Below are positions 37,148 to 45,661 of a stretch of DNA of 46,862 nt, one piece after another; position 1 is the first letter of the stretch, and each line of letters opens with the position of its first letter. Source of the DNA: Kitasatospora sp. SolWspMP-SS2h (GTDB lineage: Bacteria > Actinomycetota > Actinomycetes > Streptomycetales > Streptomycetaceae); contig NZ_QLLT01000040.1 of the NCBI RefSeq assembly GCF_003259315.1, positions 1 to 46,862 on the forward strand, read 5' to 3'. The translations under genes and the position numbers were made by a program. The notes under the pieces are model-generated. The model ran no database searches. It was given only the letters and a program-made list of their open reading frames with translations, and was not told the DNA's origin.

Positions 37148-38158
37148 GTGGCTGGCAATCGACACGACGACGGACGGGGCGCCGACCCCCGGCAGCGCTG
37201 GACGGCACCCGCACCTGGCACCCCCCAGGGCGACCCGTACCCCGGCGCGCCCACCGGCGCCCCCGAGTACTTCACCGCCCCGCACCCCGGGCCCACCGGC
37301 CCCGGCGACCGGCCCGGCCACACCAGGGCCTTCGCGCTCGGCGAGCAGCCCTACGGCGACCAGCCGTACGGCGACCAGTCCTACGACGAGCAGCCATACG
37401 GCGAGCAGCCGTACCCGTACGGCGACGGCCAGGGCTACGACGGCCAGGGCTACGACGACGGGTACGGCGGCCACCCGGGCCACCCGGCGGGGCCGGACGG
37501 CTACGGCTACGGCCACCACCCGGACGGCCCCGAGCCGGGCGGCTACGCCCCCGGGGCGGCGGACAACGTCGCCGTCTACCGGGCCGGCGGCCAGGCCGCG
37601 CCGCACGCGGGCGGGCCCCGGCTGCCCTGGCGGCAGCTGCTGGTCGGCATGTACCGCAGCCCCGGCGCCACCTTCGACCGGATGCGCGACCACCAGGTGT
37701 GGCTGCCCGCGCTGTGCGTGTCGCTGCTGTACGGCGTGCTCGCGGTGTTCGCCCTCGACTCCACCTACGACCAGGTGGTGCACTCCACCTTCGCGGTCGC
37801 GCTGTGGGCGATCGGCGGCGCCGCGGTCGCCTTCACGCTGGCCGGCGGGGTGCTCTCCGCGGTCACCTACGCCCTGGCCCGGCAGTTCGGCGGCGACGGC
37901 CCCTGGCAGTCCACGGTCGGCCTGGCCGCGCTGATCAGCTGGACCACCGACGCCCCGCGGCTGCTGCTCGCCCTCTTCCTGCCGGCCGGCAACCCGGTCG
38001 TGCAGGTGGTCGGCTGGGCGACCTGGGTGGGCTGCGCGGTCCTGCTGACCACCATGGTGCGGCGGATCCACGACCTGCCCTGGGGCAAGGCGGCCGGTGC
38101 GGCGGCGGTGCAGCTGCTGGCGCTGCTGGTGCTGATCAAGCTGCCGACCCTGGGCTGA
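37148..38158 (+). CDS. Yip1-domain membrane protein with low-complexity N-terminus
   Basis: A 336-residue protein. Residues 1-150 are disordered, rich in Gly, Pro, Tyr, Asp and Gln, with repeats of the type EQPYGDQPYGDQ and GYDGQGYDDGYGG. Residues about 165-336 form a Yip1-like domain of five transmembrane helices (LPWRQLLVGMYRSPGATFDRM, LPALCVSLLYGVLAVFALDS). The function is unknown; disordered Tyr/Gly-rich tails on such proteins suggest protein-protein contacts. The GTG start has TACCGT (37136-37141) exactly 6 nt upstream, so the mRNA is probably leaderless. Confidence 0.78.
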   Translation: MAGNRHDDGRGADPRQRWTAPAPGTPQGDPYPGAPTGAPEYFTAPHPGPTGPGDRPGHTRAFALGEQPYGDQPYGDQSYDEQPYGEQPYPYGDGQGYDGQGYDDGYGGHPGHPAGPDGYGYGHHPDGPEPGGYAPGAADNVAVYRAGGQAAPHAGGPRLPWRQLLVGMYRSPGATFDRMRDHQVWLPALCVSLLYGVLAVFALDSTYDQVVHSTFAVALWAIGGAAVAFTLAGGVLSAVTYALARQFGGDGPWQSTVGLAALISWTTDAPRLLLALFLPAGNPVVQVVGWATWVGCAVLLTTMVRRIHDLPWGKAAGAAAVQLLALLVLIKLPTLG

Positions 38159-38170
38159 GGCGCGGCGCGC

Positions 38171-38240
38171 GGGCCCGGCACCGGGGCTCGGGGCCCGGCA
38201 CCCAGGCCCCCGGGCCTAGCACCGGGGCTCCGGGCCCGGG
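38171..38240. repeat. 20-21-bp degenerate tandem repeat, about 3.5 copies
   Basis: Head-to-tail copies at 38171-38190, 38191-38211, 38212-38231 and a partial one to 38240, with consensus GGGCCCGGCACCGGGGCTC. It fills much of the 178-bp gap between the Yip1 and AlaX-like genes. It is likely a variable-number repeat and could also form terminator-like stems. Confidence 0.65.
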
Positions 38241-38336
38241 CGGACGGCCCCCTCGGGTCGGGCGTCCGGCCCGGTCCGGCCGGGTTTGTAGGGTGAGGTG
38301 TTCGACCCACCCTCGCACCCCGTCCGGAGCCCGCGC

Positions 38337-39230
38337 ATGAGCCTGCCCACCACCCACGTCAGCTTTCCGGCCGGGGAGGTGACCGGCGAGTCACCGGTCC
38401 TCGCCGTGCACGCCCTGCCGGACGGCCGCACCGCGGTGGTCACCGCGACGACCCCGTTCCACCCCGTCGACCACACCTGGCCCGACCAGCCCGCCGACCA
38501 CGGCACCCTCACCCTCGACGGCACCGCCCACCCCGTCGTCGACTGCCTCACCGGCGCGGCCGGGCCCGCGGGCGAGTTCGCGGTCGGCGCCGACATCCCG
38601 GTCCGGCGCGGCGACGAGGACTGGTCCTGGCTGGTGCTGCACGTGCTCCCCGCCGACGCGCTCGGACCCGAGGCCGTCGGACGCACCGCCCACCTCGCCG
38701 TCGACGCCGGACGCCGCGCCGCGCTCTCCGCCGCGCACACCGGCTGCCACCTGCTCGCCCTCGCCCTGAACGCCGCCCTCGCCCCGCGCTGGCGCAAGGA
38801 CCCCGGCCGCACCGACGCCCTCGGCCACCCCGACTTCGACAGCCTCGCCATGGACAGCTCGGTGATGGACACCACCGCCAGCACCGACACCTACCGGATC
38901 GGCAAGTCGCTGAAGAAGAAGGGCTTCACCGTCGACGCCACCGACACCCTCCCGGCCCTCGCCGACGCCCTCCCCGCCCTCACCGCGGACGTCAACGCCC
39001 GGCTCGCCGCCTGGGTCGCCGCCGACGCCCCCGTCGGCATCGACACCCCCGGCCCCGAACTCACCGCCCGCCGCCGCTGGCACACCGAACTCCCCGAGGG
39101 CCCCGCCGCCATCGCCTGCGGCGGCACCCACCTGCACCGCCTCGGCCAGCTCACCGGCCTGCGCACCGCACTCACCCTCACCGCGGACGGCGCCGAACTC
39201 GTCGCCGTCACCACCCCCGTCCGCGCCTGA
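38337..39230 (+). CDS. AlaX-like alanyl-tRNA editing domain protein
   Basis: A 297-residue protein with the editing-domain zinc motif: His134 and His138 (AHTGCHLLALALN; HxxxH), with Cys261 and His265 (ACGGTHLHRLGQL; CxxxH). These match the deacylase domain of AlaRS and free-standing AlaX proteins that hydrolyse Ser- or Gly-tRNA(Ala). The long segment between the motif pairs and the N-terminal beta-rich region (HVSFPAGEVTGESPVLAVHALPDGRT) fit the family only loosely, so a metal-dependent hydrolase of other specificity is possible. The start ATG follows CCGGAG by 8 nt. Confidence 0.72.
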   Translation: MSLPTTHVSFPAGEVTGESPVLAVHALPDGRTAVVTATTPFHPVDHTWPDQPADHGTLTLDGTAHPVVDCLTGAAGPAGEFAVGADIPVRRGDEDWSWLVLHVLPADALGPEAVGRTAHLAVDAGRRAALSAAHTGCHLLALALNAALAPRWRKDPGRTDALGHPDFDSLAMDSSVMDTTASTDTYRIGKSLKKKGFTVDATDTLPALADALPALTADVNARLAAWVAADAPVGIDTPGPELTARRRWHTELPEGPAAIACGGTHLHRLGQLTGLRTALTLTADGAELVAVTTPVRA

Positions 39231-39249
39231 CGCCCGCCCCCGCACACGC

Positions 39250-39284
39250 CGAGGGCCGGCCCCGTCCGTCGGGGCCGGCCCTCG
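39250..39284. terminator. Bidirectional terminator between AlaX-like gene and dcd
   Basis: Perfect 15-bp arms (39250-39264 and 39270-39284) with a 5-nt loop lie between convergent genes, followed by GTTCG. Confidence 0.8.
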
Positions 39285-39297
39285 TTCGCACGTCCGT

Positions 39298-39873
39298 TCA
39301 GATCCGGGTGCGGTGGAAGTTCAGGTAGGAGCGGGACGGCGTCGGGCCGCGCTGCCCCTGGTACCGCGAGCCGTAGCGCTCCGAGCCGTACGGGTGCTCG
39401 GCCGGCGAGGAGAGCCGGAACAGGCACAGCTGCCCGATCTTCATCCCCGGGTACAGCTTGATCGGCAGCGTCGCCACGTTCGACAGCTCCAGCGTCACGT
39501 GCCCGCTGAACCCCGGGTCGATGAACCCCGCCGTCGAGTGCGTCAGCAGCCCCAGCCGTCCCAGGCTCGACTTCCCCTCCAGCCGCGAGGCCACGTCGTC
39601 CGGCAGCGTGATCACCTCGAAGGTGGACGCCAGCACGAACTCGCCCGGGTGCAGGATGAACGCGTCGTCCCCGTCCGGCTCGACCAGCCGCGTCAGGTCC
39701 GGCTGCTCCTCCGAAGGGTCGATGTGCGGGTAGCGGTGGTTCTCGAAGACCCGGAAGAACCGGTCCAGTCGAACGTCGATGCTCGACGGCTGGACCATCG
39801 ACGACTCGAACGGGTCGATCACGACCCGCCCCTTGTCGATCTCGGCACGGATGTCGTTGTCGGAGAGCAGCAC
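39298..39873 (-). CDS. dcd: dCTP deaminase
   Basis: A 191-residue enzyme of the trimeric dUTPase fold that converts dCTP to dUTP for dTMP synthesis. It has the expected blocks LLSDNDIRAEIDKGRVVIDP, EGKSSLGRLGLL and HSTAGFIDPGFSGHVTLELSN. The active-site region is of the mycobacterial type, which I recall as bifunctional (dCTP deaminase plus dUTPase), so this enzyme may also hydrolyse dUTP. The GTG start has TACGCT 7 nt upstream on the minus strand and no Shine-Dalgarno, so it is probably leaderless. Confidence 0.95.
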   Translation of the reverse strand: MLLSDNDIRAEIDKGRVVIDPFESSMVQPSSIDVRLDRFFRVFENHRYPHIDPSEEQPDLTRLVEPDGDDAFILHPGEFVLASTFEVITLPDDVASRLEGKSSLGRLGLLTHSTAGFIDPGFSGHVTLELSNVATLPIKLYPGMKIGQLCLFRLSSPAEHPYGSERYGSRYQGQRGPTPSRSYLNFHRTRI

Positions 39874-39944
39874 GCCCCCGAGCGTACGTGCCACGGGGCG
39901 GGCGCCCCAAAAGCGCCCGCCCCGTGGACCGCTCCGGCCGCCCG

Positions 39945-40166
39945 CTACGACAGCGACTCCACCGCCACCAGCCGCAGCCCGCGCGCCAGTTCGTCCGCCG
40001 ACAGCTCCGACACGTCCGCCGGCACCGAACTCCGCAACCGCCCGCACCCGGGACACCGCAACAACCGCCCCGGCCCCAGCCGCCCCGCCTGCAGATGCTG
40101 CATCGGAAACGCCGCCGTACTGAACACGTGCCCCTCGACACAACGAACCACGGTGCGCTGCTCCAT
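39945..40166 (-). CDS. Small zinc-ribbon-like protein (73 aa)
   Basis: A 73-residue protein (MEQRTVVRCVEGHVFSTAAFP ...) with one C-x13-type Cys/His group near the start (RCVEGHVF) and a CPGC knuckle (LLRCPGCGRLR), enough for a small zinc ribbon. The ATG follows GGAAGGGG. It lies just upstream of dcd on the same strand and may be conserved in streptomycetes; no function is known. Confidence 0.6.
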   Translation of the reverse strand: MEQRTVVRCVEGHVFSTAAFPMQHLQAGRLGPGRLLRCPGCGRLRSSVPADVSELSADELARGLRLVAVESLS

Positions 40167-40280
40167 CGGTCCCCTTCCCACACTCTCCGCCGACAGCGTC
40201 ACATTAGGGGATCTACCGGACACCACCCACCCAGGCTCGCCGCCACCGGAACCCTGTGCTCACCGCCCCGCACCATGGGG

Positions 40281-40286
40281 TACAGT
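40281..40286 (+). promoter_or_regulatory. -10 element for tRNA-Gly(CCC)
   Basis: TACAGT about 38 nt before the mature tRNA 5' end is a good -10 box. A perfect 7-bp hairpin (40307-40313 with 40315-40321) sits directly before the tRNA and may mark leader processing. The -35 is poor. Confidence 0.45.
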
Positions 40287-40323
40287 GGTCCTTGATCGGG
40301 CCGTCACTGACGGACCGTCAGCT

Positions 40324-40397
40324 GCGGGTGTAGTTTAATGGTAGAACATGAGCTTCCCAAGCTTAGAGCGCGAGTTCGATTCTCGTCACCCGCTCCA
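40324..40397 (+). tRNA. tRNA-Gly (anticodon CCC), CCA encoded
   Basis: The acceptor stem pairs GCGGGTG with CACCCGC. The anticodon stem TGAGC/GCTTA closes the loop TTCCCAA (anticodon CCC), and the T-arm has GTTCGATTC. The discriminator is U, followed by an encoded CCA at 40395-40397. It reads GGG. Downstream DNA changes composition, so this tRNA is the likely border of an inserted island. Confidence 0.96.
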
Positions 40398-40399
40398 TG

Positions 40400-40432
40400 A
40401 GAAAGCCCCAGGTCAGCGGCCTGGGGCTTTCT
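40400..40432 (+). terminator. Intrinsic terminator of tRNA-Gly(CCC)
   Basis: Perfect 13-bp arms (40400-40412 and 40420-40432) with a 7-nt loop begin 3 nt after the CCA. The right arm ends in GGGGCTTTCT, a classic tRNA terminator. Confidence 0.85.
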
Positions 40433-40808
40433 GGTTGTCTAGACCAATTCGGGGTTTTAGGCTATGAGCTTGGATTTCTCGACATTTCTTGGAGATCTAG
40501 CGGGAGTCCCGCTGTCAGGTTCGCCGGATCGGATTCGTGCGGGCTGTCGGGTCGGAATCTGTGGCCACCTCAGGTAGTGCTCCTGGAGCGGGTCTTGGCT
40601 TCGTTTGCCCATGAGTGACCGGGTTCTTCTGGTGGATAAGTTCCTTCGTGAGAGGCGGATCCGCCCGTTGGTGGGTGGGGCGGGCGAAGCCTGGTCGTAG
40701 TTGCGCACGAGTAGCGCACGAGTAGTCCAGAGGGCCGGCCAACAGTGGCAGATTCCGCGTCGTTTCGCCTCCGTGGCGCGTCCTGAGCTATGAGCTTTTC
40801 GGGCTCCG
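40433..40808. other. Low-GC island edge without recognised gene
   Basis: About 375 bp between the tRNA terminator and the first insertion sequence, noticeably less GC-rich than the core. Short frames exist on both strands but none resembles a known protein; an integrase remnant was looked for and not seen. It contains an 11-bp perfect tandem duplication (GCGCACGAGTA at 40703-40713 and 40714-40724). The direct repeat GCTATGAGCTT occurs at 40461-40471 and 40787-40797. Confidence 0.5.
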
Positions 40809-42650
40809 AGCTTGGCTCTGTCGGGAATTTTGGTGTTTGACTGCAAGTGATCATGGTGATGCGCCAGTCTCGCGGGTGCACGATGCTCGCGAGAGTCCCA
40901 AGGAGCGCGAGATGTCGGTCCGTCCCCGTTCGGGCGCCGAGGTCTCGGAGTCGACGGCGAGGACAGCCAGGGCCAGCAACCCCCGTGGCACAACAGCGAT
41001 GTGGGTGCGCGACCGTCTCGACGGCTTATGACGGGACGAGGACTTCGCCGACTGATACCTGCGCGACGGTCGACCAGGCCTCTCCCCGGCCCAGTTGGCC
41101 ACGGTGAGCGTGCTGCAGTTCCTACTTGGCCTGTCCGACCGCGACGCCGCCGAGGCCATGCGCCGCCGCATCGACTTCAAGTACTCACTCGGCCTCGAAC
41201 TCGACGACCCAGGCTTCCGGCTTCCACCACAGCGTGCTGACCGACTTCCGCGACCACCTGCTGCGGGACGGCCAGGCGGACCGCCTCCTCGATCTCACCC
41301 TGGTCCGTTGAAAGAGGACGGCCTGGTCCGCGAACGCACCACCCAGCGCACCGACTCCACCCACATCCTGGCTGCCGTCCGCGACCTGACACGCCTCGAA
41401 CTGGTCACCGAGGTAGTGTGCGCGGCCCTGGAGGAAATCGCCCGCACCGCCGACCATGCACTGGACGGCCTGGTCGGAGAGGACTGGGGCCGCCGCTACG
41501 GCCGTCCGGTGCGCCTGGGCAAGAACCCCACCCGGCCCAAGATCCGGATCAACACCACCGGTGAAGATGCCCGCCGCCCACTCGAACACCTCAGCCGCGA
41601 CCACCTGTCCCTGCTCGGCAGGCCCTCAAGTCCAGGCCCTGCGGCAGATCCTGGTGCAGGACTACCACGGGGACCCCGCCGGTCGTTTCCGCTGGCGCGA
41701 CGAGGACGACGGCAGCGGCCTGCCGCCCTCGGCAAGCCGGATCGTCTCGCCCTACGACCCGAGGGCCCGCTACGCGCGCTGCGGACAGGTCACCCGCTGG
41801 ACCGGATTCCTCGCCCATGCGGCCGAGACCTGCTCGGGCGAGGAACCCAACGTGGCCACCGATGTGGCGACCACGCCGGCCACCAGCGCCGACACCGAGG
41901 TCCTGCCCGGCGTCCACACCCGGTTCGAACGCCGCGGGCTGCTACCCGACCAGCACTTGGTCGACGCCGGCTACATCTCTCTGCCCACCTGGAACAGGCC
42001 GAACGCCGACACCGGATCGCCCTCGTCGGACCGCTGCCGGGCAATCCCACCCGCCAGCACCGCCGCAGCGAGGGCTTCGCCCGCGACGACTTCCGGACCG
42101 ACTTCGACTGCAAGAAGGTCACCTGCCCACAGGGACAGACCAGCGCCGGCTGGCATGGCCCCTACCCGACCTCCTCACCGACCACAGCCCCGCTGATCGT
42201 CGCCCGCTTCGCCAAGAGCCAGTGCCAGCCCTGCCCGGCACGTGCCAAGTGCACCAGCTCCCGCGACGCTCACCGCACCGTCGGCTTCCCTCCGCGCGAA
42301 CTGCTCGAACTGCAACTGCGCAACCGCGTCGACCAGCAGGACCCGGCCTGGCACAAGCGATACGCGGTCCTGTCCGGCATCGGGGGCACCATCTGCGAGT
42401 TCGCCCACGACCACGGCATGCGCCACTGCCGCTACCGCGGGCAGGCCAAGGCCCATCTGCAGCACGTGCTGACCGCAATCGCCGTCAACATCGAACGCCT
42501 CAGTAAGAGCAGGCCCCCGACGAAAGCCCACGCCCACGACTGCCGACAACCCTCCAGGACCACCTCGACCAACACGGCATCCCACGCCCACGCTCCTGGC
42601 GAGCCGTCAGCTGAAAGGACAACGGCCAAGATCCCCGACAGAGTCAAGCT
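40809..42650 (+). mobile_element. Decayed IS1182-type insertion sequence
   Basis: An element of about 1.84 kb bounded by imperfect 25-bp terminal inverted repeats: left 40809-40833 and right 42626-42650 (reverse complement), identical at 22 of 25 positions and sharing the core CTCTGTCGGG. The single transposase gene inside is disrupted. No clear target-site duplication is visible outside the repeats. Confidence 0.8.
40912..42614 (+). pseudogene. IS1182-family transposase pseudogene
   Basis: Segments in several frames add up to a full-length IS1182-type DDE transposase. They run from MSVRPRSGAEVSES... through TVSVLQFLLGLSDRDAAEAM, SVLTDFRDHLL, QRTDSTHILAAVRDLTRLELV, SRIVSPYDPRARY, LLPDQHLVDAGYI and VTCPQGQTSAGWH to CPARAKCT, RYRGQAKAHLQHV and the terminal HLDQHGIPRPRSWRAVS. 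Breaks: two in-frame TGA codons at expected Trp positions (41029-41031 and about 41056), then frameshifts near 41215, 41310, 41620, 41990 and 42530. It cannot make an active enzyme. RBS AAGGAG precedes the ATG. Confidence 0.88.
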
Positions 42651-42671
42651 GAGGGCGGAGGCTGAGAACGG

Positions 42672-42707
42672 CGAAGTTCCGGACCGCAGGTGCGGTCCGG
42701 ACCTTCG
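42672..42707 (-). terminator. Long hairpin downstream of the three-gene ATPase operon
   Basis: 16-bp arms with one mismatch (42672-42687 and 42692-42707) and the loop AGGT. It lies about 120 bp past the stop of the last operon gene and next to the IS right end, and is likely the operon terminator. The remaining gap to 42827 is AT-rich and shows nothing else. Confidence 0.55.
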
Positions 42708-42827
42708 ATCAAGACTGCGACCAGGGCAGTGCAGGCAGGGGTCGGAGCCCAATGCCCCGGTAATCTTTCCTGTAAGAGTCCCATGCTCATTCTGGAAAGA
42801 TTTGGGGCGGGGTGGTTTTTGGCAGGG

Positions 42828-44300
42828 TTAAATTTGAACCATAGGGACGCCGCCTTTGCGGCCAATGGAGAAAGCGATTCGATAGACATCTGGAAGATCG
42901 ATCCGGCCATCTTTGCGTCGACGCATCACGCCTAGTGTGATTAGTTCGTCGATCAGGCGTTGCGGATCATCTGCATACCGTGGACCGGTACGAATTTTGT
43001 CGGTGCTTTTGATCGACTCCGCGCGGTCTACCTCGCGATGAAGTCGTTCGGTGAGGCGGTATTCTGCCCAGAGATCCAGCACCAGGGAAGGGTCAATGGG
43101 GACCTGCTGGCCTCTCAGCGGCTCTACGGCAGTATTCACCCAGGGGATATCCTCGCGCATTTCAGTAACGCGGACCTGTGATGCGGATTGGACCCCGCGT
43201 CGAATTCCCTCATGATTCAGGGCGTACTCGTGGCCGGCGTAGTTGTCGCGAGTTTCCTCGACTGCCTTCACTAGGGCATTGAGAAAGCTTCGTGGACTAA
43301 CCTGCTCGACGCCGTCCATTAGGTGGTTTGGTAGCCATGTGTAGGTGATCCCCTTTCGATAGTTGGCTCCCATGTAGGGGCCGGCGATCGCGCTGAAGGT
43401 ATCCGCTTGAATGGATTCATCGCCGCGCAGAGTGGATGGCGGTAGGTGTCGCCCCTCAACGTGCTCTGTCCAATCTCCGGTCAACTCGCGAAACCTGGCG
43501 GACTCCTGGCTTCTGTCGTTACCAAGGTAGTGGAAGAAGAGTCCGTAAAGATTTGTTCGCGACCATTGAAGGCTGGCCGCATTGGCCGTGAGTTTCGAGG
43601 CGTCAGGAAAGTTGAGGAGGGCTCCATCGAACATGTCGGGACGAATGAATACCTTGAATCGGATACTCTTGGTACGCAGTCGCATCTCAAGAGCCAGTTG
43701 GAGGATTCCGGCCACGAGTCGGTCTGCCTGGGCGCGATCCCAGTGCAAGTGTTCCAGGGCGTCGAAAAGGATCAGTACAGTGGTGCGTTTTTCTGTGGCT
43801 TGCCGATCCGCTTGCGCAATGGCATGGTCCCGCTCGCTCGGGTGGGAGCGCACCCATTGGACACGCTCCTCCCATCTCTGATGAGAGTGGGCAGTCAGCT
43901 CTGGTAGGCCCAGTGCTGTCAGCAGTACTGCGTTCCATAGATCGTAGGGGCGCACGTTCTGTTCAACGATGCTGCTCATCTCGCCGGGAGACGGATACAG
44001 CTCCGGTGCCGTGCCGGCCCCGTATCCCTGGTGGACTGTCAGGTTTCGAAGTCGCTCAATTCGGTACTCGTTGGCAGCGACAGTACGTAGATCCTCGTCT
44101 AGCAGTGAGCGGTACCAGAAAGTCTTGCCGACACCACGTCCACCGCGTACCACCGTGGCGTCGACATGCAGTGCTGCGCGGTGGCTATCTGGTGTGAACA
44201 GCGATGATAGCGAGGGCTCGACGGTGTCGGCGTCCTGTGCCGATGGCAGCGCCGAACTCATCAGGTCTCGGTATTCACCGACAGTGAGTTCGGTCGTCAT
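42828..44300 (-). CDS. STAND/AAA-like P-loop ATPase of the island operon
   Basis: A 490-residue protein. The P-loop GGRGVGKT is at residues 53-60 and the Walker B VLILFDALEHL has Asp180 and Glu183, the pattern of STAND/KAP-like NTPases. The middle part (about 215-330) is helical. The C-terminus (about 400-490) looks like a winged-helix element (RLIDELITLGVMRRRKDGRIDLPDVY). I do not recognise a named family. The ATG overlaps the stop of the ParA-like gene by 4 nt, so it is the third gene of a coupled operon. Codon use is clearly less GC-biased than in the core genes, a sign of acquisition. Confidence 0.78.
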   Translation of the reverse strand: MTTELTVGEYRDLMSSALPSAQDADTVEPSLSSLFTPDSHRAALHVDATVVRGGRGVGKTFWYRSLLDEDLRTVAANEYRIERLRNLTVHQGYGAGTAPELYPSPGEMSSIVEQNVRPYDLWNAVLLTALGLPELTAHSHQRWEERVQWVRSHPSERDHAIAQADRQATEKRTTVLILFDALEHLHWDRAQADRLVAGILQLALEMRLRTKSIRFKVFIRPDMFDGALLNFPDASKLTANAASLQWSRTNLYGLFFHYLGNDRSQESARFRELTGDWTEHVEGRHLPPSTLRGDESIQADTFSAIAGPYMGANYRKGITYTWLPNHLMDGVEQVSPRSFLNALVKAVEETRDNYAGHEYALNHEGIRRGVQSASQVRVTEMREDIPWVNTAVEPLRGQQVPIDPSLVLDLWAEYRLTERLHREVDRAESIKSTDKIRTGPRYADDPQRLIDELITLGVMRRRKDGRIDLPDVYRIAFSIGRKGGVPMVQI

Positions 44301-45661
44301 GAGGATCCCTCGGGAAAGATCAGGTGGGTGGTGGTCTTCAAAAACTCATCATACGCGGTTTGGATGTATCCCCTGCTCGGCCAATCGGGTGTTGCGATTG
44401 AGTCGAGACCGATGAGGTCCAAGGAGAAGAGGATGGGGATGGGTGAGTGCGGGGCCGAGTCGTCCTCTGGGCTGGGGTTGAATGCCTCATTGGGGAGGGG
44501 TGAGGAGCCGTCGGTGACCTCGTTGTCGTAGAGCACGGAGAAGCAGGACCAAGAATGGTCACGGAATTCCTCAAGGTAAGAGTCCTTGGGGCGCGACGGA
44601 GTATCTGGGACCATCGATGCGACCATGTGTAGCCGCTCTCGAACAGTAGGGGCTTGGCCTGAGTCTCGCCAGGCAGTGAAAAGGTCGCTGTATCCAGCCC
44701 AGGTATGGGCGTTGTCGGCGCCGAAAAGCAGGGCGACATCACAAAGTCGAGAGATTGCGACAGCTGCGATGTCGTGAATGCCTGCACGGCTGTCCAATAG
44801 CACAACCTCTGGCGCTCCAACGGCCTCTGTCATTGCCAACTCACAGGCCGTGATCGCTTCGGCTAGACGGTTTGCGAAGTCAGTATCGTCCTCGGTGGGG
44901 GAGTCTGTGTAGATTCGGTTCAGCTTTTCCACGTAAGAATACGGGGTGCCAGGAATGCCTCGGCCTCGAGCGGGCGCGACCCACAGCTCACCTCGGGTAG
45001 GCGTGTAATGGGATGCTGGAGCCACCAGATCCAACCCGTTAGCGTTACCCAGAGCCGACTCAACGAGTTGGTCTACCAAGCCAAACTGGGGAGTCTCCTC
45101 CATGGTGAGCAATAGAGGGCCAGATCCAGGTGACTCCAGGTCAAGGTCGACGACGAGCACGCGCTTTCCGGAGTCTGCCAGGTGTCGGGCCAGAACGGCT
45201 GTCGCGGTGGAGCGTCCAACGCCGCCTTTGAAGCCATAAAGGGTCACTTTTGGAACACGTTCAATGCTTGGCTCGGGCACCTCGGACACCCGTGTCCAGT
45301 CCTCGCCCACGACTGTGTTTTCCAGCCACCGAATGTTCCCCTGGCTAGCTGTGGGTACGTAGGTGATCTCATTGAGGACACGAGAGGAATCGAACAAAGC
45401 GGTGGCCTGGAATAGTGTGGATCCGAGCGCGATTCCTTGGCCCGATACGTAGGGGCCGAGTGCCTGTTTGAGGCTTTCACCCCAGGCGAGCAGTGAATCT
45501 TCGTCTGGAGCTTGCTCGCGGTCGTCGATGAGCAGAGTGATCCGGCCGAGAAGGTCTCGAACAATTAGCACGTCGATACCGGTCGCTGCGACCTCCCTGG
45601 CGGTAACAAGGGCCAAACCGCGTACGTGGTCGAAGCGGATCGGTTCAGAAGAGAGGTTCAT
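44297..45661 (-). CDS. ParA/MinD-like ATPase with variant KGGVGRST P-loop
   Basis: A 454-residue protein. Residues 1-135 are a separate N-terminal domain with no family I recognise. The ATPase core starts VTLYGFKGGVGRSTATAVLA: the deviant Walker A has the signature Lys145, but the usual second Lys is Arg150. It continues with RVLVVDLDLESPGSG (switch-like Asp174) and Walker B VVLLDSRAGIHD. Such KGGVGR variants occur as partners of other proteins rather than in chromosome partitioning; no parB or parS is nearby. The start shares one base with the HEPN-like stop and the end overlaps the next start by 4 nt. Confidence 0.82.
   Translation of the reverse strand: MNLSSEPIRFDHVRGLALVTAREVAATGIDVLIVRDLLGRITLLIDDREQAPDEDSLLAWGESLKQALGPYVSGQGIALGSTLFQATALFDSSRVLNEITYVPTASQGNIRWLENTVVGEDWTRVSEVPEPSIERVPKVTLYGFKGGVGRSTATAVLARHLADSGKRVLVVDLDLESPGSGPLLLTMEETPQFGLVDQLVESALGNANGLDLVAPASHYTPTRGELWVAPARGRGIPGTPYSYVEKLNRIYTDSPTEDDTDFANRLAEAITACELAMTEAVGAPEVVLLDSRAGIHDIAAVAISRLCDVALLFGADNAHTWAGYSDLFTAWRDSGQAPTVRERLHMVASMVPDTPSRPKDSYLEEFRDHSWSCFSVLYDNEVTDGSSPLPNEAFNPSPEDDSAPHSPIPILFSLDLIGLDSIATPDWPSRGYIQTAYDEFLKTTTHLIFPEGSS

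Noticed and set aside
40461..40490. Sequence after GCTATGAGCTT resembling the IS1182 terminal repeat
   Set aside because: Shares AGCTTGG and scattered bases with the IS left end, but matches are too few and there is no partner end; treated as a short direct repeat only.
40433..40808. Possible integrase remnant next to tRNA-Gly(CCC)
   Set aside because: Short frames on the minus strand were read for tyrosine or serine recombinase motifs; none (no R..HxxR..Y or catalytic Ser region) was found, so it is left as unassigned DNA.
44297..45661. Plasmid or chromosome partition ParA
   Set aside because: No parB gene or centromere-like repeats nearby; the P-loop is a KGGVGR variant and the gene is coupled to HEPN-like and STAND-like genes instead.
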